DNA from: Anaerolineae bacterium
GTDB taxonomy: Bacteria > Chloroflexota > Anaerolineae > Aggregatilineales > Phototrophicaceae
Direction: 5' to 3'
Assembly: GCA_022825675.1 (NCBI GenBank)
Contig: JAJDWK010000044.1
Coordinates: 1 to 56,615 of the forward strand
DNA length: 56,615 bases
Shown piece after piece: positions 33,445-42,054 of the stretch. Made by a program: the position numbers and the translations under genes. Position 1 is the stretch's first letter. The number at the start of each line of letters is the position of its first letter. The notes below the pieces were generated by a model, which worked only from the letters and a program-made list of their open reading frames with translations, made no database searches and had not been told where the DNA came from.

Positions 33445-34620
33445 TCAGCCGTTGGCGGCGCTGTTTTCACGGCTGCGCCGCCGCCATAGCACCGCTGCCG
33501 CCAGCAGCAAAGCGCCGCCCCATATCAGAAATGCGGCGTCCCAGCCGCGGGCTTCCACCAAGCCGCCAACGGTGAAGCCGGCGATGCCGCCGAAGAAATT
33601 CGACATCATATTGACGCTGCCGGTGATGGACGAGGCTCGTCCCGGCGGTGCCAGCAGCAATGGCAGCGCGCTGACGACCAAGCCAAACGCGCCGTTGAGC
33701 AGCACCAGGGCGATGGCGATTATCAGCAGAGCGAGCGCGCCCAGCGCCAAGGGCAGCGCCAGCAGGGCGCAGCCCGCCGCCGCCAGCAGCAGCGCCGCTG
33801 TCGGCAATACGCGGTTGCTGCGCAGCACGCCATAACGGGCAAGCAGCAAGCCGGCGAATGCCATCACCTGCAGCAGCGCCGCGACCGCGCCCACAAAGTT
33901 CTCGGCGACCAGCCCCGTATCCAAAATATAGGTGGGCAGCCAGATAATCATGCCATTAAAGACGAAGCCCGCCAGCGCCGCCGTCAGCAGCGCGAAGGCG
34001 ATGCCGCGCGCTTCTCGCAGGATGCGGGCGATGTCGACGCCGCCAGCCGCGGCTGCAGGCGCGTCAACCGCCGCCCGCCGCCATAAAACCAGCACCAGCA
34101 GCAGCAGCGCCCCCGGCAGCCAAAAAGCGACGCGCCAATCGACGCTGGCAACTGTGCCGATGACCGTCCAGGTCAGCGCGGTGCCAAAAACATAGCTGAA
34201 GGGCATGATGGTCGCGATATGCTTGAGTTGCGCGCGCTCCAGCCGCTCCGCCAGGATGCGCAGCATCGGCGCCCAGCCAGCGGACTGCGCCAAGCCGTTG
34301 AGGCTCCAAAGCAGCAGCATCGGCAGCAGCGCACTCTGGAAGCCAAACGCGATATTGAGCAGCGCGATTGCCAGCAGCCCCAGGCTGACCAGGCGGCGCG
34401 GGCTGGCATGGCTGCCCATTTCGCCGCTGATGAAATGCCCGATGCCATAGACCCAATAGAAGACCGTGCCCAAAGCGCCTACTTCGGCGCGGCTGGCGTC
34501 CAATGCCAACGCCAGCGCCGGCAGCGCCACGCTCAGGTTCACCCGCCCCAGGTAAAAGAGCGCATAAGTCAGCCAAATCGCGCTGACAATGCGGCGCGGG
34601 CTCGCCCCGGCGGCGGTCAT
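33445..34620 (-). CDS. MFS transporter, organophosphate-antiporter-like
   Basis: 391 residues, about 12 TM. YALFYLGRVNLSVALPALA in TM1 resembles the YxxYxxRxNLS pattern of GlpT/UhpT-type (OPA) and related organic-anion permeases. Central cytoplasmic loop is short. Ends with RRRSRENSAANG. Located 28 bases after the large FtsX permease gene on the same strand, so possibly cotranscribed, though a functional link is not evident. Confidence 0.82.
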   Translation of the reverse strand: MTAAGASPRRIVSAIWLTYALFYLGRVNLSVALPALALALDASRAEVGALGTVFYWVYGIGHFISGEMGSHASPRRLVSLGLLAIALLNIAFGFQSALLPMLLLWSLNGLAQSAGWAPMLRILAERLERAQLKHIATIMPFSYVFGTALTWTVIGTVASVDWRVAFWLPGALLLLVLVLWRRAAVDAPAAAAGGVDIARILREARGIAFALLTAALAGFVFNGMIIWLPTYILDTGLVAENFVGAVAALLQVMAFAGLLLARYGVLRSNRVLPTAALLLAAAGCALLALPLALGALALLIIAIALVLLNGAFGLVVSALPLLLAPPGRASSITGSVNMMSNFFGGIAGFTVGGLVEARGWDAAFLIWGGALLLAAAVLWRRRSRENSAANG

Positions 34621-34648
34621 GAGATTTGCGCGCTTGCGGCTGCCAGCG

Positions 34649-37519
34649 TCAGAGGGATTCGCCCAGCTTCACCGCTTGGAAGATGCGCATCCGCCGCAGT
34701 ATCACCAGCAAAATGCCCATGATGATGACAAATGTGCCGAAGAAAAGCCCGACAATTTGCGCAATCTCCAGCCATGCCATCGTCACCAGATAGGGCGGCA
34801 CCGTCTCTTCCAGGTTGCTGACGAACTGCATATACGGGATGTAGAGCACGCTTGTCAACAAGCCGATGCCCAAGCCCAGCGCCAAGCCCATCAGGATGAG
34901 CAAGCCCAGCTCCCAAGCGACTGATGCCATCATCGAGCCGCGGGACAAGCCGATGGCGCGCAATATGCCCAGCTCGACATAACGCCGCTGATACGAAAAT
35001 ATGGTGTAAAGCAAGAAGCCAATCATCGTCGCCAAAGACGAGGCGATGAAGCCGATAGACAGTAGCCCGAACAGCCCCTGCCGCTCTGGGCGCGCCTGCT
35101 CCCGCTGAATGCGCGAGACCGGCTCTTCCACCAAAACGCCGGCAGCGCCGCGGTCAAAGAGGCTGCGGGTGAAAGCCCGTTCGTCAAAGCCCGGTGCCAC
35201 CCGCGCGATGACGCGGTGCGCCAATTCGATCTGCGCCTGCTCAAACATGAAGTCCAAATTGCCGACGAAAAGCGCGCCGTCTTTTTCCGGATACCAGCGG
35301 GGGAAGTACTCGAGTGTGCCCACGATTTGAGTGTTGATTTTGAAGGTATCGCCCGCGCTGCGCACATCCAGCTCCAGCAAATCGCCGATATCCAGCGCCC
35401 GCGCCGCCAGGAACTCGCGCGAGACCAAAACGGCATCGGGCTGGAGCGCCAGGGCATTGGTCAAATAGCCGAGGCGGCTTTGGGCGAAATCGCTGCGCCA
35501 GAAGAGCACCGGTCCCAAATCCGCGCGGTCGACGCCGACGAAGCGGCCATCAACGCTGCCGGAAGTCAAGCGGGCGGTCGCCGTATATTCGCCGATGCGC
35601 GTGGCGGCAGCAACCTGCGGCATCGAGGTGAACTCGGAAATGTGCATATAGGCGGGCGGCGCGTCATCGCCGCCACCGCCGCCTGGCAGCGCCCCCGGCG
35701 GCTGGCTGAAGACCCGCACCGAGATATCGGCGGAAGCGCGATAGTATTGCTGCTCGTAGAGATAGCGGTCGATAGTGCGGGCGAAAGAGGCGGTATACAC
35801 GCCCAGGCTGATGGTGCAGACAAGCAGGATAAGCGGCAGATAATAGGCGCCGGGCGCCCGCTCCAACTGCCGCGTGACGATGAGCAAGCCGACGCTGTTG
35901 CTCAGCTGTATCAGCCATGCCAGCGCACGCAATATCGGCGGCAGGAAGCGCAGAATAAACAGCGTAACCGCGAAGATCGTCAGCGGCGGCAGCAGGAACA
36001 CAAAAGGCTGGTCATAAGCGTCATCGATATTGCGCAAGCCGCCTTCAACTTCTATCAAGCCGCCCTGCTGCACAACTTGATAATAGAAATAGCCAATCAG
36101 CGCCAGCAGCAGGATGTCGAAACCCGCCCGCTGCCACCAGGGACGCCGCAGATGCCGCGAGCGGTCCATTTTGTAGCTGATGATGGTATGGCGGGCGGCG
36201 CTGATGGTCGGCACAACGCGGATAAGAATCGTGAATGCCAGCGCCAGGACAATCGTGGAGCCGATGGTGGTTGGCACCGAGACGAGGAAAGGCTGCCCCC
36301 AGCGGAAATCCATGAAGCTGCGGGTGGTGCCAATCAACTGGGTGAATGCCAGCGCCAGCGCGCCGCCAGCCAGCAGCGCGATGACGCCCATGATGATGCC
36401 TTCCACCGTCGTCAAGCCGACCACCTGGAAAGGCGAAGCGCCGCGGCTGCGCATCACGGCGGTTTCGTTGCGCTGCCCATCCACCACCAAGCCGACCAGC
36501 ATCACCAAAAAGACGATGAGCAAAGCGACAATGGGAATGCTGAAGACCGTCAGCGTCAAAGTCATGACGATGACCACGCGCCGATACGGCTGCAGCTCTT
36601 CCACTGGCGACGCCTGGATGTAGGTGCCGGGCAGATATTGATCGGCGATTTTTTCGGTGTCATTGTGGCGCTCAATGAGTTCGTCCACGCGGCTGGTATT
36701 GACGCCGCTGCCATCCGACACCAGATACCAGACCGCCAGGTTAATCTCTTCTTCGGTATACGGTGCCAGCCGCTGTTGATAGGTCGCTTCGTCGATGAGC
36801 AGAATATCTTTGAAGACATTGGGGCGATAGAACCAGAACTCAGACTCTTCATCCCGCGGGCGCCAGATGCCGGCGATGCGAATTGCGGTGATTTGCAGCG
36901 GGTCGTCCGGCTCCAAGCGCCAGTTGTAACCGCTGTAGAGCTCGCCCGCCTGGATGCCGAACTCGCTGGCGAAATTTTCGTGGATAATCACATCAACGGT
37001 GCTGTAGGGGTCGCTCGTTCCCGGCGGCGGCAGGCTGCCGTCTACCAGCTCAATCTGGGCATAGATGTCTTCGGTGGTGCCGAAGCTGACATAATCCAGC
37101 GAGCGGTTTTCATCGCGGTAATTGGTTTCCCCCGCCGGGTAGAGGCGGAAGTTCTGCGTCTCTAAATGGCGCACGATGCGCGTGGTTTCCAAACCCAGCT
37201 CGCTGCCGCCTTTTTCCCGCAGATAGCTATCGAGGTCGCCAACCGCTTCCCAATTGACGGGCTCGTTCCACGAGCCGATATAGCTGAAAAGGAAAGAGAA
37301 GGGCGGGCGATTCACGCGGTCGGGACCTTGCGTCAAGCGCTCGGTCAATACGCGGAAAGCCACCGATTCGGCATAAATCGGGATGGTCAGCACCAAGGCG
37401 ACCGCCACGGTCAAGCCGATGAGCGTCGCCAGGGACAGCAGCTTCTGCGCCAGCAGGCGCTTGATGGCGACCAGGACAATGGCGCGCAGGTTGAGGCGCG
37501 GGCGACCGTGTGGCGTCAT
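34649..37519 (-). CDS. Large ABC transporter permease with two FtsX domains
   Basis: 956 residues. N-terminal TM (LLSLATLIGLTVAVALVLTI), a long extracytoplasmic domain (about 60-330), first FtsX block of TM helices (VVIVMTLTLTVFSIPIVALL onwards to about 480), a second soluble part (about 590-830), and a final FtsX block (LLSIGFIASSLATMIGFLLY; MMASVAWELGLLILMGLALG). Overlaps the HlyD-like gene by four bases. With the divergent MacB-type ATPases it should form a mechanotransmission-type exporter of lipids, lipoproteins or peptides. Confidence 0.87.
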   Translation of the reverse strand: MTPHGRPRLNLRAIVLVAIKRLLAQKLLSLATLIGLTVAVALVLTIPIYAESVAFRVLTERLTQGPDRVNRPPFSFLFSYIGSWNEPVNWEAVGDLDSYLREKGGSELGLETTRIVRHLETQNFRLYPAGETNYRDENRSLDYVSFGTTEDIYAQIELVDGSLPPPGTSDPYSTVDVIIHENFASEFGIQAGELYSGYNWRLEPDDPLQITAIRIAGIWRPRDEESEFWFYRPNVFKDILLIDEATYQQRLAPYTEEEINLAVWYLVSDGSGVNTSRVDELIERHNDTEKIADQYLPGTYIQASPVEELQPYRRVVIVMTLTLTVFSIPIVALLIVFLVMLVGLVVDGQRNETAVMRSRGASPFQVVGLTTVEGIIMGVIALLAGGALALAFTQLIGTTRSFMDFRWGQPFLVSVPTTIGSTIVLALAFTILIRVVPTISAARHTIISYKMDRSRHLRRPWWQRAGFDILLLALIGYFYYQVVQQGGLIEVEGGLRNIDDAYDQPFVFLLPPLTIFAVTLFILRFLPPILRALAWLIQLSNSVGLLIVTRQLERAPGAYYLPLILLVCTISLGVYTASFARTIDRYLYEQQYYRASADISVRVFSQPPGALPGGGGGDDAPPAYMHISEFTSMPQVAAATRIGEYTATARLTSGSVDGRFVGVDRADLGPVLFWRSDFAQSRLGYLTNALALQPDAVLVSREFLAARALDIGDLLELDVRSAGDTFKINTQIVGTLEYFPRWYPEKDGALFVGNLDFMFEQAQIELAHRVIARVAPGFDERAFTRSLFDRGAAGVLVEEPVSRIQREQARPERQGLFGLLSIGFIASSLATMIGFLLYTIFSYQRRYVELGILRAIGLSRGSMMASVAWELGLLILMGLALGLGIGLLTSVLYIPYMQFVSNLEETVPPYLVTMAWLEIAQIVGLFFGTFVIIMGILLVILRRMRIFQAVKLGESL

Positions 37520-38673
37520 GGACCGATGACCGTCTGCATCTCTTCAGCGCCTTCGAGGATTTGCACGCGCCCATCGCCTTCCAGCCCCAGGCGGACATCG
37601 ACGCGCTGCTGCAAACCTTCGTTTTGCACAACGATGAAGTTGCGCCCGCTAAATTGGCGGATGGCGGAAACCGGCAGCCAGAGCACATCCTCGCGCTCTT
37701 CAATAAGCACGGTGAAGCTCATGCGGTCGCCAACTTTGAACTCGTCGGGCGCGGGCTGCTCGTCAAACGCCACATGCACATATTCGTCAGTCGCCGTGCC
37801 ATAAGGCGAGGGCAGGGCGGCGATGCTGCCCGCATGCGCCGTGCCGGGGATGGCGGCGCGCTGGATCGTCAGCGGCATGCCTTCCGAAAGCTCCTGCAGG
37901 TCATCGGCGTCCATCTCGTCGGTAACTTCCAGCATGGAAATATCGGCGACCACGGCGATGTCATCATACGCAAGTATCGGCTCCCCCGGGTCGGGCGAGA
38001 AGCTGACCAGCCGCCCGCTCATCGGCGCCAGCAATTCGGCTTGGGCGATAGTCTCGCTGATAGCATCAACCCGCTTTTGCGCCCGCTGCACATCAAAACG
38101 CAGCTGCGGGTCGACGCCATCGGTGAGCTCGTCCAGCGCCACCTTCGCTAACTTCCGCTCCAGTTCCAGCAGGCTTATGTTTAACTTCTCATCACTGCTG
38201 GGGCTGCCCGCGGCGCTGCTTTCAGCGTGGTCGAGGCGCAGCTGCGCCATCGCCAGCTGCAAATTGGCGCGTTGGCTGTTATAGTGCACGCGGCTCTCCG
38301 CCGCTTCCAGGATGGAGCTGGCGATCGCCAATTCTTCTTCCGCCGCCAGCAGCGCCTCTTCCAGCGCTGATGTGTTCAAGCGCGCCAGCGGCTGTCCCGC
38401 GGTGACATCAACGCCGGCATCGACAAAAACATCGAGCACGCGGCCATCAATCGTCCAGCCGAAAGATTCCGTAACAATCGGGGCGATGCGCCCGAAGAAG
38501 CGGCGCTCATAGCGGATTGTCCCGCGCTCGACTTGATATACCGGTTTGCTGGGCACGACCGGGGTTGGCACCGCTGTCGGCTCGCCCTGGGTGATGGCAT
38601 CGCCGAAGCTGGCTTGGCTCGCGCAGCCGCATAATAGGAAAGCCATGGCAAGCAGAATATAGAAAACGCGCAC
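37516..38673 (-). CDS. HlyD/MacA-like periplasmic adaptor, probable lipoprotein
   Basis: 385 residues from a GTG at 38673 (AAAGG upstream), which gives the signal peptide VRVFYILLAMAFLLCGCASQ; the longer frame to 38742 has no such logic. Barrel-sandwich halves (VDAGVDVTAGQPLARLNTS and AELLAPMSGRLVSFSPDPGE) enclose a coiled-coil hairpin about 100-230. The lipobox LCGC is not ideal. In Chloroflexota, which mostly lack an outer membrane, such adaptors are thought to act at the cell surface. Translationally coupled to the permease. Confidence 0.85.
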   Translation of the reverse strand: MRVFYILLAMAFLLCGCASQASFGDAITQGEPTAVPTPVVPSKPVYQVERGTIRYERRFFGRIAPIVTESFGWTIDGRVLDVFVDAGVDVTAGQPLARLNTSALEEALLAAEEELAIASSILEAAESRVHYNSQRANLQLAMAQLRLDHAESSAAGSPSSDEKLNISLLELERKLAKVALDELTDGVDPQLRFDVQRAQKRVDAISETIAQAELLAPMSGRLVSFSPDPGEPILAYDDIAVVADISMLEVTDEMDADDLQELSEGMPLTIQRAAIPGTAHAGSIAALPSPYGTATDEYVHVAFDEQPAPDEFKVGDRMSFTVLIEEREDVLWLPVSAIRQFSGRNFIVVQNEGLQQRVDVRLGLEGDGRVQILEGAEEMQTVIGP

Positions 38674-38765
38674 AATATACCTTTCTGGAGTCTGTCGCGC
38701 CGGCGCTACGCCAGCATTCGGCATCAGCACTGTAGTATACAATTATTTCGCGTCCGTCTCTAGGC

Positions 38766-38890
38766 AGAGATAGCAGGGCAATCGCATCAGATTATTTTTT
38801 ACCACCGAGTACACCGAGTACACCGAGATTTTTTCGCAAATTCGCAAAAAAGCAGGTGATGTAGGGGCGTTTCGCCGAAACGCCCGCAAG
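38766..38890. repeat. CACCGAG half repeat plus GTAGGGGCGTTTCG palindrome
   Basis: GAGATAGCAGGGCAATCGCA TCA leads into ACCACCGAGTACACCGAG (38801 onward); then at 38861-38885 GTAGGGGCGTTTCG/CGAAACGCCC. Both lie in the 665-base gap between the divergent adaptor and ATPase genes. Confidence 0.65.
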
Positions 38891-38994
38891 ATTCTGCTAA
38901 TTTGCGTGGACGATCCAAGTCTCGCCCCCACATTTTGCTTGATTTACGCGGCGTTTTTGATGTTTATGATTCTGGCGCGATTGCTCTGAAATGC

Positions 38995-39235
38995 AAGTAA
39001 GTTATGCGACAATCTAGTGGTGACTGAGCAGTCTGTACACAGCCCTTACCACCGAGAACACAGAGGAAAATTGAGGACACCGAGTAAAGATTTAAAGAGA
39101 TTTCTCGTGCTTTTCTCGGTGTATCTCGGTGTACTCGGTGGTAAAAATCCTTGTCGAATCTCCGCACTTACAAATTCCAATTACTTTGTTGGAATTACTG
39201 AGATAGCAGGGCAATCGCATCAATTTTTTCACCGC
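38995..39235. repeat. Best-preserved long copy of the CACCGAG repeat
   Basis: Left flank AAGTAAGTTATGCGACAATC and CAGTCTGTACACAGCCC, core palindrome 39046-39144 (TTACCACCGAG ... CTCGGTGGTAA), right flank TCCTTGTCGAATCTCCGCAC, CAAATTCCAATTACTTTGTT, then GAGATAGCAGGGCAATCGCA. Outside the repeats this gap shows no gene. Confidence 0.8.
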
Positions 39236-39338
39236 AGCGCTGCATCACGCCCTACAGCTTGTGGCGAAAATGCTCTACACTCTGCTATTGTTGATATAGA
39301 ATGTTGACCCGCAGTCGCAGGGGGAGGCGCATACCAGC

Positions 39339-40346
39339 GTGAATGAAGACGCATTTGTCATCTGTGATGACCTCTACAAAATCTTCAAAGTCGCCGATAT
39401 CGAAGTGATGGCGCTGCAAGGGCTTGACCTCACGGTGAAGCGGGGCGAGCTCATCGGCGTAGTCGGCGCCAGCGGCAGCGGCAAAACCACGCTGATGAAT
39501 GTGCTCGGCGGCTTGACGCGACCCTCCGCCGGGCAAGTCATCATCGATGGCTTGAACCTGCTCAAGCTGAGCACGCGCGAGCTCACGCGCTATCGTCAGC
39601 TTTCGGTCGGCTTCGTCTGGCAGCAGGGCAGCCGCAATTTGATTCCTTATCTCTCCGCCCTCGATAATATCAAGCTGCCGATGACGCTGGCGGGGCTGCC
39701 GCGCGGGCGGGCGGAAGCGCGGGCGCGCCGCCTGCTGGAGCGTGTTGGCTTGGAAGACCGCGCCGAGCATCAGCCGATGCAGCTCTCCGGCGGCGAGCAG
39801 CAGCGGGTGGCGATTGCGGTCGCCCTGGCGAACGAGCCGAAATTGCTGCTGGCGGATGAACCGACCGGCGAGCTGGATTCCACCACTTCCAACCAGGTGT
39901 ATGATTTGTTCAAAAGTTTGAACGAAGAAGACAATTTGACCATCTGCATCGTCAGCCATGACCCGGAGATTGCGCTGCATGTCAAGCGGGTGGTGCAAAT
40001 CCGCGATGGCAAATTCGCCAGCGAGACTGTGCAGCGTGATGCTGCCGCCAAAGGCAAGCGCGGACTGGCTGAGGGCGGCTCCCTGGAAAGCCTGGACGGG
40101 CGCTTTGAAGAGCTTATCGTGCTCGATTCCGCCGGGCGCTTGCAAATCCCCAAACACTTCCGCGATGACCTGGGCTTCGCCAGCCGTGTTGAGATGGAAG
40201 TGCTGGACGATGGCATCTTCATCCGCCCGGCGCGCAATTTGGAAGCCACCTCATCACAAAGCGAAATTCAAATAGAGCGCGAAATCCCGGCGGATGACAA
40301 TGGCGGCCGCCCGGGCTTGCTGGCGCGTTTGCGGGGGCAGCGATGA
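39339..40346 (+). CDS. MacB/LolD-type ABC ATPase with C-terminal AbrB-like domain
   Basis: 335 residues, GTG start with GGAGG about 11 bases before. Walker A GASGSGKTT (43-51), signature LSGGEQQR (149-156), Walker B LLLADEPTGELD, H-loop SHDPE. The extra 100 residues carry FEELIVLDSAGRLQIPKHFR and VEMEVLDDGIFIRP (about 256-298), the pattern of an AbrB/SpoVT swapped-hairpin domain, which normally binds DNA or dimerises. The ATPase should pair with the FtsX permease encoded divergently. Overlaps the next ATPase gene by four bases. Confidence 0.88.
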   Translation: MNEDAFVICDDLYKIFKVADIEVMALQGLDLTVKRGELIGVVGASGSGKTTLMNVLGGLTRPSAGQVIIDGLNLLKLSTRELTRYRQLSVGFVWQQGSRNLIPYLSALDNIKLPMTLAGLPRGRAEARARRLLERVGLEDRAEHQPMQLSGGEQQRVAIAVALANEPKLLLADEPTGELDSTTSNQVYDLFKSLNEEDNLTICIVSHDPEIALHVKRVVQIRDGKFASETVQRDAAAKGKRGLAEGGSLESLDGRFEELIVLDSAGRLQIPKHFRDDLGFASRVEMEVLDDGIFIRPARNLEATSSQSEIQIEREIPADDNGGRPGLLARLRGQR

Positions 40347-41038
40347 GCGAAAACGCAATTTCCGCGCAGGGGGTCGGGCGCGTTTACGCCTCGGATTCGG
40401 GGGCGGTGCAGGCGCTGCGCGATGTCAGCTTTGAGCTGAGGCGGGGGCAATTTGTCGCCTTGCGCGGGCGCTCTGGCAGTGGCAAGACGACGCTGCTCAA
40501 TTGCCTCGGCGGTTTGGACAGCCCCACCAGCGGGCAAATTAAAATCCACGGCAAAGACATCAGCACCCTGGACGAGGCGGCGCGCACACAATGGCGGCGG
40601 CAGCGCATCGGCTTCGTCTTCCAGCAGATGGGCTTGCTGCCCAGCTTTTCCGCTTACGAAAATCTCGATGTCATGGCGCGGCTGGGCGGGCTGCCGCGGC
40701 GGGAGCGGCGGCAAAGCATCCACGAATGCCTGGAGCTGGTGGGCTTGCTTGACTATCACGACCACCGCCCTTACGAAATGTCCGGCGGGCAGCAGCAGCG
40801 CATCGCCATAGCGCGGGCGCTGGTTACCGCGCCCGACCTCATCCTGGCGGATGAGCCCAGCAGCGAGCTGGACAGCGAGACAACGCACGAGATTATGGGC
40901 GTGTTAAAAACATTTGTGCGCGAGCGCGGCGTCTCGATATTGCTTTCCAGCCATGACCCGATTGTCAGCGAATATGTCGACCGCACCCTCACCCTGCGCG
41001 ATGGGCAACTGATGGGCGCAGGCGAAGCGCCAGCATAA
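40343..41038 (+). CDS. MacB/LolD-type ABC ATPase
   Basis: 231 residues. Walker A GRSGSGKTT, Q-loop FVFQQMGLLPS, signature MSGGQQQR, Walker B LILADEPSSELD, H-loop SSHDP. No C-terminal extension, unlike the preceding ATPase, so the two may form a heterodimer on the asymmetric permease. Coupled to the upstream gene by an ATGA overlap. Confidence 0.9.
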   Translation: MSENAISAQGVGRVYASDSGAVQALRDVSFELRRGQFVALRGRSGSGKTTLLNCLGGLDSPTSGQIKIHGKDISTLDEAARTQWRRQRIGFVFQQMGLLPSFSAYENLDVMARLGGLPRRERRQSIHECLELVGLLDYHDHRPYEMSGGQQQRIAIARALVTAPDLILADEPSSELDSETTHEIMGVLKTFVRERGVSILLSSHDPIVSEYVDRTLTLRDGQLMGAGEAPA

Positions 41039-41052
41039 TTAGGGAGAATAGC

Positions 41053-42054
41053 ATGAGTCGTTCGCCGCTTTGCTTCTGCCTGCTCGCACTCGCGCTGTTG
41101 AGCCTGCCGGGGCTGGCGCTGGCGCATCAGCCTTATTGTGAATTCGCCGATACTTCCGCCGCCGCCCCCTGGCAAGTGCCGGACCCGCGCATCTCTTACG
41201 CGTTCTTCGGCAATGTGTATCCGCCGCGGGATATCGATTATTTCCGCTTTGATGCCGCCGCCGGGCAATCGATCCTGCTCAGCCTCAGCATCCCCGCCAG
41301 CGACCGCGACGACCCGAATATCTACAAGCCGCTGATGGCGGTGTTGGGACCGGGGCTGCCGCGGGACCTGCCGCCGGAACTGCCGCTGGGCTTGCAATTG
41401 CCGCAGGGGCATGGCGCGCTGATGCTGCCGTTGGGCGAGCGCCCCACCTGGTTCTATGAACCATTCGGCGGCCTGTATTTTTGGAATTGGCAGGATTATT
41501 ATTTCCAAGCGCCGCAAGCCGCCGCTTACACCGTCGCTCTGTGGCACCCCGAAGAGCAGGCGGGGCGCTATTCTTTTGTCATCGGCGAGAGCGAAGTATT
41601 TGGCGGCGACATGGAATGTTTTATGGCATTTTCCATGTATTGGACGCCCCTCGTCGAAGGCAGCAACCCCTACCGCGATACGCCGCTGCACATGCTGATG
41701 CAGGACCACAGCCAATTGCTGGAAGTTGAAGCTGCCGCCGCGCCCGCGATCGCCTTGCGTGTATTTGACCTGGGCGATGGCAGCTATAACTTGCAGCTGG
41801 AGACCAGCCATTTCACTTTCACGCCGCAGAATATCGACAAAGCGCCGGTGCTTAACGAGGGGCATGCCCATCTCTATGTCGACGGCGTCAAGCTCGCGCG
41901 CATTTATGGCGAATGGAGCCATGTGCCCACCCTCCCGCCTGATGCCGAAGCGCTGACCGTCGCGCTCTACGCGAACAATCACCAGGCTTTCGCTGTTGAT
42001 GGCGAGCCGATTTCGGCGACAGTCCTGCTGGCGGCTGCGGAAAATGGCGGCTGA
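41053..42054 (+). CDS. Secreted protein with a GHAHLYVDG C-terminal domain
   Basis: 333 residues. AGGGAG site; signal peptide ending ALA before HQPYCEF. N-terminal half is a jelly-roll-like domain (YPPRDIDYFRFDAAAGQSIL). The C-terminal about 90 residues (ETSHFTFTPQNID; GHAHLYVDGVKLARIYGEW; ANNHQAFAVDG) are His-rich and look like a copper-type beta-sandwich domain, suggesting metal binding. Follows the ATPase genes by 14 bases, so it may be a partner or cargo of that exporter. Function unknown. Confidence 0.7.
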   Translation: MSRSPLCFCLLALALLSLPGLALAHQPYCEFADTSAAAPWQVPDPRISYAFFGNVYPPRDIDYFRFDAAAGQSILLSLSIPASDRDDPNIYKPLMAVLGPGLPRDLPPELPLGLQLPQGHGALMLPLGERPTWFYEPFGGLYFWNWQDYYFQAPQAAAYTVALWHPEEQAGRYSFVIGESEVFGGDMECFMAFSMYWTPLVEGSNPYRDTPLHMLMQDHSQLLEVEAAAAPAIALRVFDLGDGSYNLQLETSHFTFTPQNIDKAPVLNEGHAHLYVDGVKLARIYGEWSHVPTLPPDAEALTVALYANNHQAFAVDGEPISATVLLAAAENGG

